Shown: piece after piece, positions 48,482 to 58,900 of the stretch | How the letters are laid out: each line of letters starts with the position of its first letter | Numbering within the stretch: position 1 is the stretch's first letter | Assembly (NCBI RefSeq): GCF_000369045.1 | Contig: NZ_KB849797.1 | Location: 16,749 to 80,748 of the forward strand | DNA: 64,000 bases | Source: Acinetobacter pittii ATCC 19004 = CIP 70.29 | GTDB taxonomy: Bacteria > Pseudomonadota > Gammaproteobacteria > Pseudomonadales > Moraxellaceae | Direction: 5' to 3' | The notes under the pieces: model-generated | What the model was told of the DNA's origin: nothing | Database searches by the model: none | The model's input: the letters and a program-made list of their open reading frames with translations, nothing else | Translations under genes and position numbers: made by a program

Positions 48482-51169
48482 ATGAATATTGAAATTTGTA
48501 CTCCTAACTCCGCTACAACTAAAGATAAGGGTGATTTACTAGAAAAACTGTGTAAAAAAATGCTTGAAGCACAAAATTATCTAGTGACAGAGGAAGTGCG
48601 AAAGACTGGCAGTGAATTAGATTTATTATGTGAACACAAAGTTTCTGGGAAAAAAATTTATGTTGAGTGTAAAGCATATAGAGATAAAAAAATTGATGCG
48701 CCAATCATAAGACAATTATTTGGTACAGTTGTATTTGAGAACTATAGTGAAGGCTGGTTAATAGGTACTTCAGAATTTAGTAAAGATGCGAAAGGATTTT
48801 GTGAGGAGCTACCTAGTCGACCACTTGGTGATCGTATAGTAGTCTATTCATCAACAGATATTGTTGAATCACTACAAGCATCTAAAATTATTAGCTCAAT
48901 ACCTCGTGAACATCTAGAACAACACCTTGATATAAACAGCATTGGTGAATGGTTTTTATTAATTACAACTTTTGGAAATTTTTGGGTAAGTACAATATTA
49001 AGTGCAGGCATTCCAACAAATGCTGTATGTTATTATGCAAAAACAGGTGTCTTAGTTGAAGATCAAGAACTACTAGATAACATTGCCTCTACAGATAGTA
49101 GTCTTTCTAAGTTAGATTTTTCTAAAATTATAAATACAAAAAAAGAGATGAAACCTTTATTTGACTCTCAAATTGAAGTTGTAGAAGTTCAAAGAGGCGA
49201 AGATTGGAATGACTATCGACCTGCACGTCCACAGGATTTCGTAGGAAGAACTAAGGATATTCAAGAGATTTTTGATTTTTTTAAGAAGATTAGAACAAAT
49301 GAAATAAATACTAGGATTTTTGCTATTACTGGTAATTCTGGATTAGGCAAGAGTTCTTTGATTATTACTCTTTCTGAAAAAGCTAAAAATCGTCATCAAA
49401 AACAAAAATTATTTCTTTACGCTATTGATGTTCGTGCGGCTAAATCACCAGAATATATTTACTCCGCATTGTTAAAAACTTTACAAGAGGCCCAAATAAA
49501 AGGTTTTGGTGATCCAACTATTAAATTACAAATAACTAACGTAAACCATCCTTTAGAGTCTGAATCTATAGCTAAATACTTGAATAGCCTTGAAAGGTCA
49601 AAGCAATTAGTAGTATTAGTTTTTGACCAATTTGAAGAGTTGTTTAGTAAACCAGAGTTATTCGAACTATTTAATAATGCAACGAACATTCTATTAGATG
49701 CGGCTAGTTTAAAAACAAATTTATGCATAGGTTTTGCATGGAAGACTGATAGTACAACCCACTCGGAACATCCTGCTTATTTCTTCTGGCATCGTTTGTC
49801 AGATTATCGAATTGTAAGAAAATTAAATCCATTTTCTGTTAGAGAATCTAATGCGGTCATAAATAAGTTTGAGGAAGCAATTGGAGAAAAAGTTCATAGC
49901 GACTTAAGACATAACTTAATTGTAAGTAGTCAGGGTTATCCATGGTTGTTAAAGAAACTATGCATTCATTTACATGAAAAAATATTGTCAGGCCAAAAAC
50001 AAGAGGAGCTTTTAGAGAATAAATTAGATATCTCAAGTCTTTTCGCTAGTGATTTAGAAGAGTTAAATCCTAATGAAGTTAGAGCTTTAAAATTTATTGC
50101 TCAAAGAGCACCTGTTGATCTTGTTGATACAATCGATACATGTGGAGAAGATGTAGTCACAAACCTGCTTCATAAACGACTAATCATTAAAAGTGGTATT
50201 AGATTAAATATTTATTGGGATATTTTTAGAGAATATATATTAACAGAGAGTATTCCTATTATTTCTCTTCGCTATTTACCATCAAATGATTTTCTTGCTA
50301 TCTGGAATGTAGCGCAACATTTAACAGGCACTCCAATTTCCATTCCCGAATTGGAAATTAAAACGAATTTATCTGATGGTACTATTCAAAATATTGGTAC
50401 AGACTTACTGACATTTGGCATTGCAGTAAGGGAGAATAGCCAATATTCATTGTCAGAGGAAATATTAGCTACAGGGAATTCCATGGAAAGTATTCTCTCA
50501 TTAATGAGAGAAAAATTTAAAAAACATATTATTACTTTAAGTTTAAAGGACTTACCTAACGGTACAAATATTACTTTGGCTTTCTTTATAGACTTAATGA
50601 AAAGTATTTACTCTAACAATGATTATGCAGATAAAACATGGAGATACTATGCTATCAGAATGTGTAAATGGCTAGAAATTACGGGCTTTTTATCTCGGTC
50701 AATTGAAACATACACATGGTTTTATAAAGATATAGGTTCTGTAAAAACATCTGTCAGTAACGTTAGACGCCAGCAATCTTCTTTTTTCATACCAAGAAAT
50801 AGTCCTCAATTAACTATAAATATTTATAATGAACTTAAGGGTAAGAAAATTTCTGAATACAAAAATGGTAGTAGTAATGCCAAAGCTGTGGAAATTTTCA
50901 AGAGATATAATTTAGTTGATGATGATAATAAAATTAGAGATGTTGAAGATATCGAATCTTATCTTTACGATGCGATTTCAAATGAGTTAAGTATCCAAGA
51001 AACCATATTAATAAAGAAACTGTATTCAGGAACTAAAAAATTAACTGCATCATTCGTTGGGCAGCTCCTGAGGGATAAGCATGATATTAAGTGGGCTGAA
51101 GGTACTGTGGAGTATGCAGGTAAAAAGCTAAACAGTTGGGCTAGCTGGTATGAAAATTTCGATTTATAA
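48482..51169 (+). CDS. Mrr-like nuclease fused to a STAND-type ATPase (candidate defence protein)
   Basis: An 895-residue protein. Residues 12-125 form an Mrr-type PD-(D/E)XK domain: GDLLEKLCKKML helix, GSELDLL (Asp47) and IYVECKAY (Glu62, Lys64), then WLIGTSEFSKDAKGF. Residues 250-580 are a STAND-like NTPase: FVGRTKDIQEI, Walker A GNSGLGKSS (284-292) and Walker B VVLVFDQFEELF (377-388), the last typical of the nSTAND1 group. The C-terminal 300 residues look winged-helix-like, ending EGTVEYAGKKLNSWASWYE. No tandem-repeat sensor region is seen. It stands alone at the end of the island and is AT-rich. Related nuclease-STAND proteins protect against phage; this one is untested. Confidence 0.75.
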   Translation: MNIEICTPNSATTKDKGDLLEKLCKKMLEAQNYLVTEEVRKTGSELDLLCEHKVSGKKIYVECKAYRDKKIDAPIIRQLFGTVVFENYSEGWLIGTSEFSKDAKGFCEELPSRPLGDRIVVYSSTDIVESLQASKIISSIPREHLEQHLDINSIGEWFLLITTFGNFWVSTILSAGIPTNAVCYYAKTGVLVEDQELLDNIASTDSSLSKLDFSKIINTKKEMKPLFDSQIEVVEVQRGEDWNDYRPARPQDFVGRTKDIQEIFDFFKKIRTNEINTRIFAITGNSGLGKSSLIITLSEKAKNRHQKQKLFLYAIDVRAAKSPEYIYSALLKTLQEAQIKGFGDPTIKLQITNVNHPLESESIAKYLNSLERSKQLVVLVFDQFEELFSKPELFELFNNATNILLDAASLKTNLCIGFAWKTDSTTHSEHPAYFFWHRLSDYRIVRKLNPFSVRESNAVINKFEEAIGEKVHSDLRHNLIVSSQGYPWLLKKLCIHLHEKILSGQKQEELLENKLDISSLFASDLEELNPNEVRALKFIAQRAPVDLVDTIDTCGEDVVTNLLHKRLIIKSGIRLNIYWDIFREYILTESIPIISLRYLPSNDFLAIWNVAQHLTGTPISIPELEIKTNLSDGTIQNIGTDLLTFGIAVRENSQYSLSEEILATGNSMESILSLMREKFKKHIITLSLKDLPNGTNITLAFFIDLMKSIYSNNDYADKTWRYYAIRMCKWLEITGFLSRSIETYTWFYKDIGSVKTSVSNVRRQQSSFFIPRNSPQLTINIYNELKGKKISEYKNGSSNAKAVEIFKRYNLVDDDNKIRDVEDIESYLYDAISNELSIQETILIKKLYSGTKKLTASFVGQLLRDKHDIKWAEGTVEYAGKKLNSWASWYENFDL

Positions 51170-51313
51170 ATTTTGGATACCAATTACCTTCAAGCCCTCC
51201 CACCTAACAGAACTCAAACCTTTGATAATCTAGTTTTCATCGATTAGGTATTTAACAATGAGTAAATGAGATGTTTTCTGGGGAGTAAGTAATTTATCTC
51301 CCCCTTCAACTAT

Positions 51314-51436
51314 TTAATCTATGGCTAAATAGACAACTATTTCATCGACTACTGCTCTGGCAGTTCTAGAAACCCCAATTAATGTTGCCGATGTCATGCC
51401 TGTCCATTCACCATAACCAACTAGCCAGATGGTCTG
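51314..51436 (-). pseudogene. C-terminal fragment of a flavin-containing monooxygenase (ArsO/CzcO-like)
   Basis: The minus-strand frame reads [18 protein letters not shown] and continues [14 protein letters not shown] to a stop at 51314. This is the conserved end of NAD(P)/FAD monooxygenases of the ArsO or CzcO type. Upstream the frame soon meets a stop (51464-51466) and no FAD-binding part is present. It is therefore a remnant of an arsenic- or metal-linked gene lost by deletion. The rest of the 51,170-51,583 gap holds nothing recognisable. Confidence 0.7.
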
Positions 51437-51583
51437 CAAAATACAATCCATTAAATAAGCTAGTTAAATTTGAAAAACTGCTGTAAACAGTTCATTTTAG
51501 ATTAAGAATTTAGCAATAATATTAAATAAGCCAATATACGTATCAGTAAGTTTGAGAGACAAATGTGATCACTAACTTTTTAT

Positions 51584-51970
51584 TCAGGCTAACTTCTTCA
51601 GTACACCACATTTTTCCACTGTACATAACCCATCACAAGTCTTTCTTATTTCTAATAGCTGCTGTATGAGTTTCTGCTGATTCCGAATATTTTCCTCTAC
51701 ATCGTTAATATGTGAATCGATAAGCTCATTCACATCAGAACAATTTAGATTAGGTAGATCCTTATAATTTAGTAATTTTTTGATTTCAATTAAGTTCATA
51801 TTCAAAGAACGACAATTCACAATGAATTTCAACCGATCAATGTAATCTTCAGTATATAGTCTATAGTTACCTTGAGTTCGATCAGGTTGCGGGATTAGAC
51901 CTTCTTTTTCATAAAACCGTATTGTCAGTACTGAGCACGACGTTTTTTCAGAGAGCTCTCCTATCTTCAT
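51584..51970 (-). CDS. MerR-family metal-responsive regulator (PbrR/CadR-like)
   Basis: A 128-residue activator with the MerR winged helix (MKIGELSEKTSCSVLTIRFY, then GNYRLYTEDYIDRL) and a long dimerisation helix. Metal-binding cysteines are at 77 (NLNCSDV), 112 and 121 (CDGLCTVEKCG), the pattern of PbrR and CadR, which respond to Pb(II)/Cd(II). It is divergent from the CDF-feoA-feoB genes, and an ideal PbrR-like operator lies between them. Start at 51970; an ATG at 51976 is also possible. Confidence 0.88.
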   Translation of the reverse strand: MKIGELSEKTSCSVLTIRFYEKEGLIPQPDRTQGNYRLYTEDYIDRLKFIVNCRSLNMNLIEIKKLLNYKDLPNLNCSDVNELIDSHINDVEENIRNQQKLIQQLLEIRKTCDGLCTVEKCGVLKKLA

Positions 51971-51997
51971 AAACATTAGAAATACTCAAAATCCAAC

Positions 51998-52028
51998 TTG
52001 ACTCTATAGTAGCTATAGAGATTTTAAT
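51998..52028 (+). promoter_or_regulatory. MerR-family (PbrR-like) promoter and operator
   Basis: -35 TTGACT (51998-52003) and -10 TTTAAT (52023-52028) are 19 bp apart. The spacer holds the perfect dyad CTCTATAG-TAG-CTATAGAG (52002-52020), very close to known PbrR/CadR operators. Confidence 0.88.
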
Positions 52029-52045
52029 ATGCAATAAGTAAAGAT

Positions 52046-53359
52046 ATGACTATGGGCACATCAATGAGTGGTTGCGGTTGTAATAAAGAAAATTCTTGTG
52101 AAGACACTAAGCAAAATCAAAATGAATCAGAAAAAAATTCTGGTAACAGTAAAGATTTAACTGCTGAAGAAAGTAAAAGTTCTTGTTGTGGTAATGAATT
52201 ACCACAACAATCTAAGCCAGATGAAAAAGATCCTTGTGCTAGTACTCAGCCATGTTCTACGCAGTCAAACTCATGTTGTACCCCAGATTCGATAAGTTCA
52301 CCTGAGACAGTTAATGATAATGAGGATGTAGCGACTTTCATCAGTGACTATAAAATCCCTAAAATGGATTGTTCCGCAGAGGAACAAATGGTTCGGATGA
52401 CTTTATCTTCTTTGGTAAATGTTAAGAGGCTAGTTTTTGATTTGCCGAATCGAAACCTAAAAGTTATGCATAATGGTAAAAGTAATGAAATCACTGCAAA
52501 ACTTGAAGCTCTTGGGTTTGGAGCAAAATTAAATAAAACTGAAGCCTATGTAAATAAAGAGCATGCAAAAGAAATCAGTACGTTTCTGATTCCGAAAATG
52601 GATTGCTCTGCTGAGGAGCAAATGGTTCGTATGGCATTGTCTCCAGTAAATGAGATCAAAGGACTAACATTTGATTTACCTAATCGGAAATTGAAAGTTT
52701 TTCATAATGATGGTCTTAATGAAATTACTAGCAAACTTGAAGCACTTGGTTTTGGAGCCAAACTTGAAAGTACCGCCACCTCTGTGGGTGAAATGCCTGA
52801 AAAAGCAGATACGTCTGAACAAGCAAAAGTTTTAAAAATTCTTTTAGCTATTAATGCTGCACTTTTCGTTATTGAATTTATTAGTGGACTAATTGCTGCA
52901 TCTACAGGGTTAATCGCAGACTCTCTTGATATGTTTGCAGATGCTGCTGTTTATGGGATTGCACTTTATGCTGTAGGTAAAGCTGCAAAGTATCAAGTTA
53001 AAGCCGCGCATTTTGCGGGTTGGATTCAATTATTTCTCGCAATAACTGTAATTGTCGATGTAATTAGACGTTTTGTATTAGGTAGTGAGCCTGAATCTTT
53101 ATTAATGATTGTAATCGGCTTTTTTGCACTAATTGCGAATGTTGCCTGTCTTTATCTAATCTCTGGACATAAAGATGGTGGAGCACATATGAAAGCAAGT
53201 TGGATTTTCTCAGCTAATGATGTGATTGTGAATCTAGGTGTAATTATTGCTGGCTTCCTTGTGGCTTTGACAGGTTCCGCATATCCAGATCTTGTTATAG
53301 GAATAATTGTTTCGCTTTTCGTACTTAACGGTGCTCGAAAAATTTTGGCATTGAAATAA
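52046..53359 (+). CDS. Cation diffusion facilitator with Cys-rich leader and two HMA-like domains
   Basis: A 437-residue protein in three parts. Residues 1-95 are Ser/Lys-rich with several Cys pairs (CGCN, SCCGN, SCCTP). Residues 100-245 hold two near-identical HMA-like domains, each with IPKMDCSAEEQMVRM (cysteines at 109 and 187). Residues 262-437 are a CDF transporter with about six helices and the metal-site segment ADSLDMFADA (291-300); the usual CDF C-terminal cytosolic domain is absent. It should export a divalent cation such as Cd, Pb or Zn. First gene of the MerR-controlled run. A start at 52052 is equally possible. Confidence 0.85.
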   Translation: MTMGTSMSGCGCNKENSCEDTKQNQNESEKNSGNSKDLTAEESKSSCCGNELPQQSKPDEKDPCASTQPCSTQSNSCCTPDSISSPETVNDNEDVATFISDYKIPKMDCSAEEQMVRMTLSSLVNVKRLVFDLPNRNLKVMHNGKSNEITAKLEALGFGAKLNKTEAYVNKEHAKEISTFLIPKMDCSAEEQMVRMALSPVNEIKGLTFDLPNRKLKVFHNDGLNEITSKLEALGFGAKLESTATSVGEMPEKADTSEQAKVLKILLAINAALFVIEFISGLIAASTGLIADSLDMFADAAVYGIALYAVGKAAKYQVKAAHFAGWIQLFLAITVIVDVIRRFVLGSEPESLLMIVIGFFALIANVACLYLISGHKDGGAHMKASWIFSANDVIVNLGVIIAGFLVALTGSAYPDLVIGIIVSLFVLNGARKILALK

Positions 53360-53370
53360 GAGTATTAAAA

Positions 53371-53631
53371 ATGAATTTATTCCAAGTTAAACCAAACGAC
53401 TTTGTCAAAATTGTTGACCTAAAAAAAGGTAACCAATATTTAGATAAAAATGATCCAGTTCTCGAACGACTTGAATTGTTAGGTTTCAGAATTGGTGAAA
53501 CTTTACAAGTTCTAGCTAAGGGACTTTTCGGTGGTGATCCAGTATTGGTTCAAATTGAAACTTCTCGATTTGCGTTAAGAAAGAATGAAGCTGAACGAAT
53601 TTTTGTAGAGATTGTTTCAAATGAACAGTAA
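53371..53631 (+). CDS. feoA: FeoA-family protein
   Basis: An 86-residue SH3-like FeoA domain protein, with LERLELLGFRIGETLQVLAK and VQIETSRFALRKNEAERI. FeoA supports FeoB in Fe(II) uptake. It lies 11 bp after the CDF gene and overlaps feoB by 11 bp, so it belongs to the MerR-controlled run rather than to a free-standing iron operon. Confidence 0.88.
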   Translation: MNLFQVKPNDFVKIVDLKKGNQYLDKNDPVLERLELLGFRIGETLQVLAKGLFGGDPVLVQIETSRFALRKNEAERIFVEIVSNEQ

Positions 53632-55450
53632 AAATATTGCACTTATTGGTAACCCAAATTGTGGGAAAACATCTCTCTTTAATACTTTAACAGGTACTCG
53701 TCAAAAAGTAGCTAATTATGCTGGTGTTACTGTTGAGCGGAAAGAAGGTTTCTTTAAACTACCTTCTGGTGAATCAGTTCGGGTTTTAGATTTGCCCGGC
53801 ACATACAGCTTAAAGCCTACGAGTCTAGATGAAGAGGTAACAAGGGCTGTATGCTTAGGTGAGCTTGAGGGTGAGGTCCTACCTAATATATATGTATGTG
53901 TGGTTGATGCCACTAATTTACATTTACATTTAAGTCTTGTGCTTGAAATAAGGGCATTGAATCGACCAATGCTTCTTGTTTTAAATATGATGGATGAGGT
54001 CAAAAAGCGTGGTATTTCGATAGATATTAATAAGCTATCAGAATTGTTGGGTATCCCTGTTATTGAGGCTGTTGCCGTTAAAACTAAAGGCGTGCAAGAA
54101 CTACTAAATCAATTAGATCAAAAAAATCTATTTGTCACTCCTTATCATTCTGATCTGAATCATTTTGATCAGATTAAAAATATTACTAAACAGGTAATTT
54201 TAAAAAATGATAATGGTGATGCAAGAACAGCTTTCTTGGATAAAATTTTCTTACATCCTGTACTTGGTTTAGTCATCCTAACGCTTACCATGTTTGTCAT
54301 GTTCCAAGCCGTTTTTATCTGGGCACAACCTTTTATCTCATTAATTGAAAATGCAATTGCTTGGTTAGGTAATACAATTGGCCCGCTTATTACTCATCCA
54401 TTACTTAGAAGTCTTATTGTTGATGGGGTAATCGCTGGATCGGGTAGTGTTTTGGCTTATATGCCGCAGATCCTTATCTTATTCTTCTTTATTTTAATTC
54501 TAGAAGAATCAGGTTATTTGCCACGAGCAGCATTCCTTTTGGATAAATTAATGTCCAAAGCTGGTTTAAGTGGACGTTCCTTTATTCCACTATTGTCTAG
54601 TTTTGCCTGTGCTATCCCTGGTGTCATGGCAACACGAAGCATTAGTTCGGAAAGAGATCGCCTAGCAACCATTATGATTGCACCATTAATGACTTGTTCT
54701 GCAAGATTACCTGTTTATGCTTTGCTGATTGCGGCATTCATTCCAAACAAATTAGTTTATGGTTGGTTAAGTCTACAAGGTTTAGTTCTTTTTGGACTAT
54801 ATATGGCTGGCATTGTTTCAGCATTATGTGTTTCTTTATTTTTGAAACTAGTTAGAAAAGATAAGACAGAAAGTATTTTTATCTTTGAGTTGCCTACTTA
54901 CCGATTACCAGATATTCGAAACGTTGCATTAGGACTTTATGATCGAGCTACGATCTTTTTAAAAAGGGTTGGTGGCATTATCGTAGCATTATCTATATTG
55001 CTTTGGGTGTTGGTTACGTTCCCTCAACCACCTGAGCATGCCACAATGCCTGCTATCAACTATAGTTTAGCTGGACAACTTGGACACATTATTCAGCCTA
55101 TATTTGCACCTATCGGCTTTACTTGGGAAATCTGTATTGCATTAATTCCTGCTATGGCTGCAAGGGAAGTTGTCATTGCTGCTTTAGGTGTAATTTATGC
55201 TATGTCTGGAGATGAAGATACTGTAACTCAAACATTGTTGAGTCAAATCTCTGGTCCTGATGGCTGGGGGCTAGCTACAGGGATGTCATTATTAGTTTGG
55301 TACATTTTCGCACCACATTGTCTTGCAACATTAGCGACCATTCGTCGTGAAACTGGTAGCTGGAAACAGCCTGTTATTATGGCGACTTACTTATTTGGGC
55401 TTGCGTATTTCTTTGCCTTCATTACATATCAGCTTATTAGTAGACTTTAA
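53621..55450 (+). CDS. feoB: FeoB-type metal transporter, short form
   Basis: A 609-residue inner-membrane protein. The N-terminal G domain has G1 GNPNCGKTS (10-18), G3 LDLPGTYSL and G4 LNMMDE. The membrane part contains two gate repeats, including LPRAAFLLDKLMSKAGLSGRSFIPLLSSFACAIPG (in parts) with the Cys, and AAREVVIAALG. It is shorter than E. coli FeoB (773). The location after a CDF exporter under MerR control suggests a role tied to heavy metals rather than the housekeeping iron system; this is inference. Confidence 0.88.
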   Translation: MNSKNIALIGNPNCGKTSLFNTLTGTRQKVANYAGVTVERKEGFFKLPSGESVRVLDLPGTYSLKPTSLDEEVTRAVCLGELEGEVLPNIYVCVVDATNLHLHLSLVLEIRALNRPMLLVLNMMDEVKKRGISIDINKLSELLGIPVIEAVAVKTKGVQELLNQLDQKNLFVTPYHSDLNHFDQIKNITKQVILKNDNGDARTAFLDKIFLHPVLGLVILTLTMFVMFQAVFIWAQPFISLIENAIAWLGNTIGPLITHPLLRSLIVDGVIAGSGSVLAYMPQILILFFFILILEESGYLPRAAFLLDKLMSKAGLSGRSFIPLLSSFACAIPGVMATRSISSERDRLATIMIAPLMTCSARLPVYALLIAAFIPNKLVYGWLSLQGLVLFGLYMAGIVSALCVSLFLKLVRKDKTESIFIFELPTYRLPDIRNVALGLYDRATIFLKRVGGIIVALSILLWVLVTFPQPPEHATMPAINYSLAGQLGHIIQPIFAPIGFTWEICIALIPAMAAREVVIAALGVIYAMSGDEDTVTQTLLSQISGPDGWGLATGMSLLVWYIFAPHCLATLATIRRETGSWKQPVIMATYLFGLAYFFAFITYQLISRL

Positions 55451-55474
55451 TCAAAATAAGAATGTTTCATAAAG

Positions 55475-55507
55475 AAAAATGGATGCCTTTGCATCCATTT
55501 TTCTTTT
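55475..55507. terminator. Bidirectional terminator between feoB and cusF
   Basis: AAAAATGGATGC/GCATCCATTTTT stem with a CTTT loop, between convergent genes. Confidence 0.9.
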
Positions 55508-55521
55508 AAGTATTAAACTGA

Positions 55522-55884
55522 TTATGAGCTTTTTTTCACAGCAATAATAATCTGACTCTCACCCTCTATTTTTAATTCGAAGTCAACCTTCTCCCCTACA
55601 GTTAAACCATTTAATAATGCTGGATCTGCAACTTTAAAGCCCATAGTCATTGCAGGCCATTTAATTGCAGGAATTGCTTCATGGTCGAGTGTTAGAATAT
55701 TTTCTTTCGTATCAATAGCAGTAATCACACCAACAGCTTGAGCTGTTGCAACTGTAGATGACTCTTTACTCATCTGCTCCATCGGTGCTTCCGCTTTCTT
55801 TTGCTCTGATGCCTCATTTTTGCTACATGCAGTTAACGCAGCAACAGTTGCAACAAGAGCCACAATTTTCATAAATTTCAACAT
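55522..55884 (-). CDS. cusF: CusF-like periplasmic copper chaperone, lipoprotein
   Basis: A 120-residue protein with a lipoprotein signal (lipobox LTAC, Cys20) and a CusF domain. The Cu(I)/Ag(I) ligands are in the expected order: His68, Trp76, Met79 and Met81 in LDHEAIPAIKWPAMTMGF. It would hand metal to the CusCBA pump. AGAGG precedes the ATG at 55884. Last gene of the copper cluster, 33 bp after cusA. Confidence 0.92.
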   Translation of the reverse strand: MLKFMKIVALVATVAALTACSKNEASEQKKAEAPMEQMSKESSTVATAQAVGVITAIDTKENILTLDHEAIPAIKWPAMTMGFKVADPALLNGLTVGEKVDFELKIEGESQIIIAVKKSS

Positions 55885-55917
55885 AATAAAACCTCTTTTG
55901 ACGAAATAACAAAACGA

Positions 55918-58900
55918 TCAATGTGTTGATAGTTTTCTTTTGATTAAAAGCTGATATGCAGCCGGGATAACAAACATTGACAGTAGAGGAGCTGAAATCA
56001 TGCCCCCAACCATAGGTAAAGCAATACGGCTCATCAATTCAGAACCTGTCCCAGTCCCTAAAAGTATAGGAATTAAGCCTGCCAAAATGACGGCAACCGT
56101 CATGGCTTTAGGACGAACGCGTAGTACAGCTCCTGTTCGGATTGCATCATTGAGTTGTTGCTCTGTTAAGGATGCCGTTGAAGAAGATAGGTTTTGCTGT
56201 GCATGTTCAACTGCTTGCTTCAAGTAGAACAACATGACTACACCAAACTCAGCAGCAACACCTGCAAGGGCGATAAAACCAACTGCAATCGCAACTGAAA
56301 AGTGAAAACCGCTCAAATACATGGCCCATATACCACCAATTAAAGCAAAAGGTAGCGTTGCCATAATCAGAACTGCATCTTGTACTTGTCTAAAAATCAA
56401 ATAGAGCAGTAGAAAAATAATCATCAATGTAATTGGAATGACGACTTTTAAGCGAGCATTCGCACGCTCCATGAACTCAAACTGTCCTGAATAGCTAATG
56501 CTCATGGCAGAGGAGCGTTTTACTTTTTGGTCAATAGACTGCTTCAACTCTTGCACAACTGAAGCTAAGTCACGTCCTTGTACGTCTACATAAACCCAAC
56601 CACTTGGACGGGCATTCTCACTTTTTAGCATTGGAGGGCCATCTGTAATTTGAATATTGGCAACACTACTTAATACAATTTGTTGTCCAGATTCAGTTAC
56701 AATCGGTAAATTTCTCAAAGCTTCCAGTGAATCTCGAATCTCTCGTGGATAACGTACATTAATGGGATATCTTGCTAATCCCTCAACAGTTTCACCAATA
56801 TTTTCTCCACCAATCGCGGATGATACAATTTTCTGCACATCGTTGATATTGAGACCATATCGTGCAGCCTGCATACGGTTAATATCGACATCAACATATC
56901 GACCACCTGTGAGTCGTTCAGCTAAAGCCGAGCTAACACCGGGTACCTGTTTAGCAACTTGTTCAATTTGCTGTGCTACCCGATCAATATCTTGCAGATC
57001 ATTTGCTGAAATCTTAATCCCGATTGGACTTTTCACCCCAGTTGCCAACATATCAATCCGGTTACGGATAGGTGGTACCCATATATTCGTTAAACCCGGT
57101 ACTTGGACTGCCTTATCTAGTTCTTTTACTAATTTGTCAGGTGTCATACCTGAGCGCCATTCAGACCGTGGTTTGAACTGAATCGTGGTTTCAAACATTT
57201 CTAAAGGCGCAGGATCTGTTGCTGACTCAGCTCTCCCTGCTTTACCAAATACTGTCGCAACTTCTGGAACCGTTTTAATCATTCGATCTGTTTGCTGTAA
57301 CAGTTCTGAGGCCTTAGCTGCGGACAATCCTGGTAAAGCTGAAGGCATATACAGTAAATCACCTTCATCCATATTCGGCAGAAATTCTCCACCTAATCGC
57401 GTTAAAGGAAAAAGACTAATAAGGAAAATTAGCAATGCACCAAATAAAGTGGTCTTTGGATGAGCTAAAACCTGATCCAACATAGGTCGGTATATTTTGA
57501 TGAGGAAACGGTTCAATGGATTACGCTGTTCTGAGGGTAATTTCCCGCGGATCCAATAACCCATCAAAACAGGAATCAGAGTAATGGATAAACCAGCTGC
57601 CGCTGCCATGGCATAGGTTTTGGTAAACGCCAGAGGCGAGAACAAACGTCCTTCTTGCGCCTGTAAAGTAAAAATAGGAATAAAAGATAAGGTAATGATA
57701 AGTAAGCAGAAAAATAAAGCAGGACCAACTTCACTGGCGGAACGGGCAATAATATTCCAGCGTGCTTGAGTTTCTAATACTTGATTGGGATGTTCATGCT
57801 GCCAAGTCTCTATATGCTTATGTGCATTTTCAACCATCACAACCGCTGCATCAACCATAGCGCCAATAGCAATGGCAATCCCCCCCAGTGACATGATATT
57901 GGCATTTAGGCCCTGATAGTACATGACTAAGAAAGCCGACAAAATCCCAAGTGGTAAAGAAACAATAGCTACCATTGCTGATCGTAAATGCCAGAGGAAA
58001 AGTCCACAGACTAAAGCCACGACAATAAATTCTTCAATTAATTTATGACTGAGATTCTCGACTGCCCGATCAATCAGTTTACTGCGATCATATACAGGAA
58101 CAACCTGCACTCCTTTCGGTAAACTTTGTTGCAATTCAGCCAGTTTCGCTTTCACAGCAGTAATCGTTTCACGTGCATTCTTACCAGCCCGTAAAATCAC
58201 AACACCACCAACAGTTTCACCTTGTCCATTCAGCTCAGTGATACCACGACGCATTTCCGGTCCGAGTTGAATTGTTGCAACATCACCTAAAGAAACAGGA
58301 ACACCCAAACTATTTGTTCGTAGTGGAATCTGGCGAAAATCATCTAAAGTTTTTAAATAACCAGAAGCTCGTACCATATATTCCGTTTCAGCCATTTCAA
58401 GGACTGAACCACCAGTTTCCTGATTAGCCTTTTGAATCGCCTCAATGACATTGTTTTGTGTAACACCTAAAGCCGCCATTTTGCTTGGGTCTAAGACAAC
58501 TTGATATTGCTTAACCATCCCCCCAATCGTGGCAACTTCAGCCACATTAGGTAATGTCTTTAGTTCATACTTTAAAAACCAGTCTTGTATGCTTCTCAGT
58601 TGTGCAAGGTCATGTTGTCCTGTTGGATCAACTAATGCATATTCATAAACCCAGCCAACTCCAGTAGCATCGGGTCCTAACGACGATTTTGCATTCGCAG
58701 GCATTTTTCCCTGGATCTGATTTAGATATTCCAATACACGAGAACGGGCCCAATAAAGATCGGTATGCTCATCAAAAATGACATAGACATAAGAATCACC
58801 AAAAAAAGAATAACCTCGAACAGTTTTAACACCTGGTACTGATAACATCGTTGTTGTTAAAGGGTACGTCACCTGATTTTCAACAATTTGTGGTGCCTGA

